NCBI RefSeq assembly: GCF_964355755.1
Contig: NC_092674.1
Coordinates: forward strand, 997,001 to 1,061,000
Length of the DNA: 64,000 bases
Reading direction: 5' to 3'
Source: Antedon mediterranea
Lineage: Eukaryota; Echinodermata; Crinoidea; Comatulida; Antedonidae
Shown: piece by piece, positions 60,401-64,000 of the stretch
How the letters are laid out: every line of letters begins with the position of its first letter
How positions within the stretch are numbered: the first letter of the stretch is position 1
Notes under the pieces: generated by a model
Told to the model about the DNA's origin: nothing
Databases searched by the model: none
Seen by the model: only the letters and a program-made list of their open reading frames with translations
Made by a program: the position numbers and the translations under genes

Positions 60401-61880
60401 TGATAAGACCTTTTGTTTTAAATCGTTTGATACCCAATAGCCAAATTGTTGAGTCAGCGCAGGAATAATTGTGGGCTATCACACGGTCCAGTTAGGACAC
60501 TGGGATGCTTCTTCCGTCTAAAACGTCTTCGTTCTGTGTCGCGGAAGTTAGTTTCAAAAGATGTTTAAACTAAATAATGTATTAAATACCGATTAGGATG
60601 GTATTTATTTGAATAAACGCCCAACAACTCCCCAATAAAGCATCACTTGGAATAATAATCGCCCATCCACATTTATACACACAATACTGTATTATATTTA
60701 TAACACAATTATATTGTAGTAGAATTCATCGACTGTTATCTACAATTTACCAAGCATTTGTTATTCTTTTTTACACTTTTCAGATCTATAAGGGCCCTAC
60801 CAAAAACGTCCAAGCGAGTCAGAACGGCCTTCTAAAACCTTTTTACCCGAGTCATCATCATTCTGAGAACCATCGTCTACTTTCCCTAGAGGGCGAAGCG
60901 AGCACACCCTCTAGTATATCAAATACACGTTTCACGTTCGGCGAGGAAAATGTATTGGTAAATTATCAATATCCCAAAATAGGCTTACCAAATACAATGA
61001 AATATCGGTGTCAGGTTTATAATTTTATTCATGTTGTATTTAATGTTGTTTATTTCTCAAACAGTGACGGTCATCTCGACAATGTCAACAACAAATGATG
61101 GTAAGAATAGACATCGTTCAACTTGCTTGTTCATGTAATACAAATACATTTTCTTGAGATTTGTTAACTTTCTGGTTAAAACTATAGGGACCGGGATGCC
61201 TGACTATTTCTGATACACCTAGTTAATCTTTCAACTTTTAAAATTCTCACCATTCAACACATACAAATTTTATTTGTTTATTCTAGTTTGTATTTACTAT
61301 TTTGTCCAACGTTCTAAAATAATAGAATCTTCAACCAATCGAAAGACGGTAAATTAGTCATATTGATTCAATTCATATCGTTTCATAGTATAACTTCCTG
61401 GTTTCATTAATACAATAATCTAATGTTCGTTTTTGAATGTCAAATATTTTCTTTAATAGAAAGCAGTTCAATTGTGCTGATTGGAGGTGTTACTGTCGTC
61501 ATCATAATTCTTATTATCGTCATTATTTGTTATAAACAGTAGGTTTACTTTTGTAACATATAACAATAATGAACTACTCATGGAGTTTTTGGTTTTATGA
61601 TGCATTAACACATTCAACAATATTTTCTAAATGCCGATTGCATAACATTATTAGCCTATATCTGTTGATACGTCTTTAAAGATTAATTGTTTTTTATATT
61701 TATTTAAAAATTTATTTTAAAAATATATTATTTGCATTTTTTAGTTCAAAGCGGCTGGTTCAAAGACAAGAAGGATTTGACAATGATATATATATGATTC
61801 ATCCACCAACACCACCACCAGAACACCGCCTGGCTAATAATATAGAGTTGAATGCAAACATAATCCACAACTACTTCTAA
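48456..61880 (+). CDS. Receptor gene D: YWTD-EGF-YWTD LDLR/LRP-like, one frameshift in the EGF exon
   Basis: Model of 14 exons: 48456-48510, 48621-49089, 49924-50061, 51029-51158, 51339-51504, 51877-51992, 52636-52926, 53157-53304, 53393-53527, 54028-54142, 54715-54883, 61065-61100, 61460-61538, 61745-61880. The sum is 2183 nt, one short of a whole frame. The missing base is in exon 6 near 51904 (GAACACACTGT against GAACACTACTGT in B) and leads to TAA at 51966. Everything else is intact: signal peptide, both propellers, TM (IVLIGGVTVVIIILIIVIIC) and a short tail with FDNDIY. Exons 1-11 are nearly identical to B, while exons 12-14 resemble A. Exon 6 is symmetric (phase 1-1), so skipping it would restore the frame. 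It may be a young pseudogene, a skipped-exon gene or a sequencing error. Confidence 0.8.
49505..49780 (+). mobile_element. Decayed LINE fragment in intron 2 of gene D
   Basis: Same fragment as 35345-35640 of gene B. The open frame near 49549-49761 reads NWDDNILKFKKNTLKI and KFLNFLWGRRSEQIK, a pattern of L1-like ORF2 downstream of the RT core. It contains frame breaks. Confidence 0.5.
50386..50606 (+). repeat. 44-bp tandem repeat in intron 4 of gene D, five copies
   Basis: Unit AAGCAAGTTCTGTTACTGG followed by TTAGCCCTTCACAAGTGTTT. Gene B has a single copy at about 36227-36270, so the expansion happened after the B/D duplication. Confidence 0.92.
51118..51235 (+). repeat. 61-bp donor-spanning minisatellite (gene D), two copies
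   Basis: The exon 4 end with donor GTGAGT at 51159, then one further copy of exon end plus donor at about 51179-51235. Confidence 0.85.
52025..52440. mobile_element. Insertion of about 415 bp in intron 6 of gene D
   Basis: Absent from the otherwise collinear intron of gene B (37950-38175), where ACTATTATTTTTTATAAGTT is continuous. No inverted ends or coding potential were recognised; a MITE is likely. Confidence 0.45.
53843..53915 (+). pseudogene. Partial duplicate of exon 10 in gene D
   Basis: GAATTTACATGGTTGGATCA followed by GACAG repeats the start of exon 10 (54028) with its upstream context, then diverges. It would not code for the complete blade. Confidence 0.7.
55588..58977. mobile_element. 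3.4-kb DNA element with about 700-bp TIRs carrying a gene
   Basis: The left repeat (55588-56284) is inverted at 58289-58977; the ends are AGCAGGGTTGCTAACTT and the complement of AAGTTACCCTGCT. The internal gene starts inside the left TIR and runs into the right TIR. The superfamily is not recognised. Confidence 0.8.
56258..58338 (+). pseudogene. Transposon-borne gene of a widespread unnamed family, decayed
   Basis: A chain of frames with intron-like gaps: 56258-56529, 56538-56875, about 56983-57240, 57377-57965 and 58075-58338, with GT-AG borders at 56876/56982, 57241/57376 and 57966/58074. Recognisable blocks: LSNAGNPFLDNCSELLVLDA, SLFSRLYIASQSRDEDLEDF, RIDIVWDTYRTDSLKQST, CDHEEPESRM, ILVRTVDTADVIVILIG, WVAFGMGKHFQYF, LPVFHAFTGSDTTSQFFGKA, PEASMACRE then KCGCKCRS. 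These match a family common in cnidarian, fish and echinoderm gene sets as hypothetical proteins, usually next to repeats. Acidic motifs HEEADTR, DTDV and GCDTTS suggest a FEN1/PIN-like nuclease fold (inference). Here they are altered (EPESR, DTADV, GSDTTS). A +1 base in an A-run near 56463 and stops after 57200 break the frame. Confidence 0.65.
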
Positions 61881-63917
61881 TAGATGCAATAATTTATATA
61901 TAGTTTTTGATGTTTTTTGATGAAATATGTATAAAACGATTTGTAGGTGCAAAAGAGTCTCCAAGAATTTAAAAATAATTAAATTAAAATATCAGTACCA
62001 TTTTAGTAGTGTATGTTGTGGAGAAAAATAAGTCTAATTTAAATGCCACAGGCGACCAATGTGCAGTAAAAAGTGCTGTCTGAAACGCCTACACTTCAGT
62101 TCCTTTTCTGATATCAGTCACGATTTCGCTAATATGAAGCCCGGGCCCTTCTAAAACACAAGCATCATCGCACCACATAAAATATTGTGACATGAAAATG
62201 GTTAATTAAATTCCTAGCTGATACTAAGTTTCACATAAGTTAGTTTAGTTCGGTGATATTTTTTTTATGATAAAGAGCAATATGGCTTCGATTAATACAT
62301 CACGTGACTTTAGTTCAAGTACGCATATTATAATTAAAATGATTAAAATATTATATTAACCAGCATGTGGAGAAAAAAAGATTTGCTAAAATACTAATTA
62401 TTTAATTTAAAATGTTGAGTTGATATATCATTAAAATACAAATATGACTTATAATATAGACGTTGTAAGGTTAAAGATTATCCGTATAGTCAATATATTA
62501 GTTGTAATAAGTATATCTATATGATAATTTTAAATTTTGAAACTTAACAAATGTTATTATTAATAAACTGAAATTTATATACAAGATTATACAAACATCA
62601 CATTTTAATCAATCGTATAACCAAGTAAGAGTGAAATACATTTTACTCTTCCTTGGGTGAACTCGTTCGTAACAATATATTCCATTCTTCTATCTATTAA
62701 AAATCGTGGTAATACAGACTGACTTAATCAGTACTTGGTGAAATGGTCGCTAGTTGATCATACATATATTTCGGTATATCTTTATTCAAAAAAAAGTCAA
62801 ATGACAAAAACAGCCAATGGCTGAAACCGTATTCGTACATTATAAATATAAATATAAATATACAATCATGATAAAAACAGGAACCGTTTTGATCATTCCG
62901 GAAAATGCTTCACGGCGAACAGAAGTGTGGAGCTTGGGTAATAAAGTAATAATAAAATCTCTGAAAAAAGTCATCGTCTCATATATTCTATGCTGTTGGA
63001 TATTTCAATATGCGAAAGAATACAACTCAACGTTCTGCACATTCTCAGTTTTACTTCAGGTGGTGATGCAAATAAGAACACTGCGACATTTCACGAATAA
63101 ATCGACAGGCATTTTTTGAAAAGTGATTATCAAGCCCTTCATGCATTTTATGAGTAGACCTAATATTGACTACTTTTCCGAATATTGTTCCTACCCATTA
63201 CTTTGATCATTTATATACAATATAGACCTCAAATGATGAATTATGTAAGTAGAGAATGATCATATTAGTCAATCATTCGTGACGGGTTCATGCAGTGGTT
63301 CGATAAGGTCTTTTGTCTATCTCACTCTGACGTAATCATCGCTTTGAAAATAGATTCACCAGGTAAATTTAATGAAAATAAGTATAGTAACTTTGCAGAA
63401 CCATTCCAGTATATCAATATATCAAGTCATAATAATTTTTAAAAAAAGAAGAAAAAACCTACGTTATGTTTTAAAACTAGTGTTCAGATTTAGCACCTTT
63501 ACCATTATTTTTTCTCATTTACTGTTCGCATTTATATAGGCACGTATAAGTATGTTACTTATTTTGCTCTACCATGTGTTGTTTTAACCATCCACACGTA
63601 CATTTTTGCCATTCTGAGATGAAGGATTTCTTAGTAAAAGTAAGTAACACGCATACAAGTAATTGACGTCTTTTAACAAGATGTTTTTGCATGACGTTAG
63701 TTGGTAAATTGTATATTGTGTAGGCCTAAGCTAGTGGACTTAGCAAAATTAACCTGCAGGCTGATAGTTGTATCATGAGCCGATATACACATCTCATTAG
63801 TATGTTAGTATTCGAGCAATGCTTTTATAATTTTCAATTATTTTACTACTTATATTACTTTTCAATTATTAATTTCTTATCCATCTTTCAAAAATATTCT
63901 TCTTAACACTGAATTAA
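61881..63917. other. 3' flank of gene D and upstream flank of a further receptor copy
   Basis: No gene seen. The first 100 bases resemble the 3'UTR start of gene A (TAGATGCA then AATAAT-like). From about 62900 the spacer blocks of the cluster recur (TCTGCACATTCTCAGTTTTA, CCTACCCATTACTTTGATC, GGTAAATTGTATATTGTGTA), showing that the tandem array continues to the right. Confidence 0.65.
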
Positions 63918-63941
63918 ATGGTGAAAGAATATTTAAGGTTG
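63918..63941 (+). other. Candidate leader exon of a further receptor copy (E)
   Basis: ATGGTGAAAGAATATTTAAG and GTTG followed by GTAAGT, then a sequence nearly identical to 48140-48195 upstream of gene D. By analogy the ATG of copy E would lie about 350-400 bases beyond the window. Confidence 0.4.
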
Positions 63942-64000
63942 GTAAGTTTATTTTCTATCGCTATTTGTTTGTACCATGCTACGTGATTTGTATTGTTTAT

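Larger units (their letters stand above)
55080..60914 (+). mobile_element. Outer Helitron-like element (intron 11, gene D), split by an inner one
   Basis: The 5' fragment TCTATA at 55080-55085 follows an A; the rest resumes at 59929 (TATATATAACTTATGC) and matches the element in gene A from 23480. The 3' end is CTAGAGGG...CCCTCTAG at 60914 followed by T. Its flanks differ from those of the element in gene A, so the two insertions are probably independent. Confidence 0.6.

Overview
The window is AT-rich, intron-rich animal DNA carrying short exons, GT-AG introns, a tRNA-derived SINE, LINE, Penelope-like and Helitron-like remnants and many MITE-like elements. The protein similarities and the frequent word AGGCCTA suggest a marine invertebrate deuterostome such as an echinoderm; this placement is inference. 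All genes read on the + strand.

Layout: (1) 25-6114, the 3' four exons of a ZRSR2/URP-type splicing factor (CCCH finger, UHM/RRM, CCCH finger, long RS tail). Its first visible intron is almost entirely a 57/58-bp minisatellite. (2) 6200-8149, a MITE fragment and a 1.75-kb foldback element. (3) 8428-12950, TPT1/TCTP in five exons, with TIR elements in introns 1 and 3 and a 20-bp tandem repeat. (4) 14332-61880, a tandem cluster of LDL-receptor-family-like genes built as signal peptide, YWTD propeller, EGF, YWTD propeller, TM and short tail: gene A (14332-31183), gene B (34309-40481), pseudogene C (43789-44562) and gene D (48456-61880). A likely upstream exon of a fifth copy lies at the right edge. 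The splice models of A and B close in frame across 14 exons (790 and 759 codons). D closes except for one single-base deletion in its EGF exon.

Intron 11 of A (9.4 kb) and of D (6.2 kb) are insertion hot spots. A holds a Helitron-like element, a 1.4-kb-armed inverted repeat, a 150-bp satellite and a 3.2-kb element with a Penelope-like remnant. D holds two nested Helitron-like elements, the inner one carrying a TIR element with a decayed multi-exon gene of a widespread unnamed transposon-associated family.

Most notable: two unrelated genes carry minisatellites whose unit spans a splice junction. In ZRSR2 the acceptor and the zinc-finger exon start are copied roughly 65 times. In the receptors the donor of exon 4 is copied 2 to 8 times. 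D also looks like a mosaic of a B-like ectodomain and an A-like membrane/tail module.
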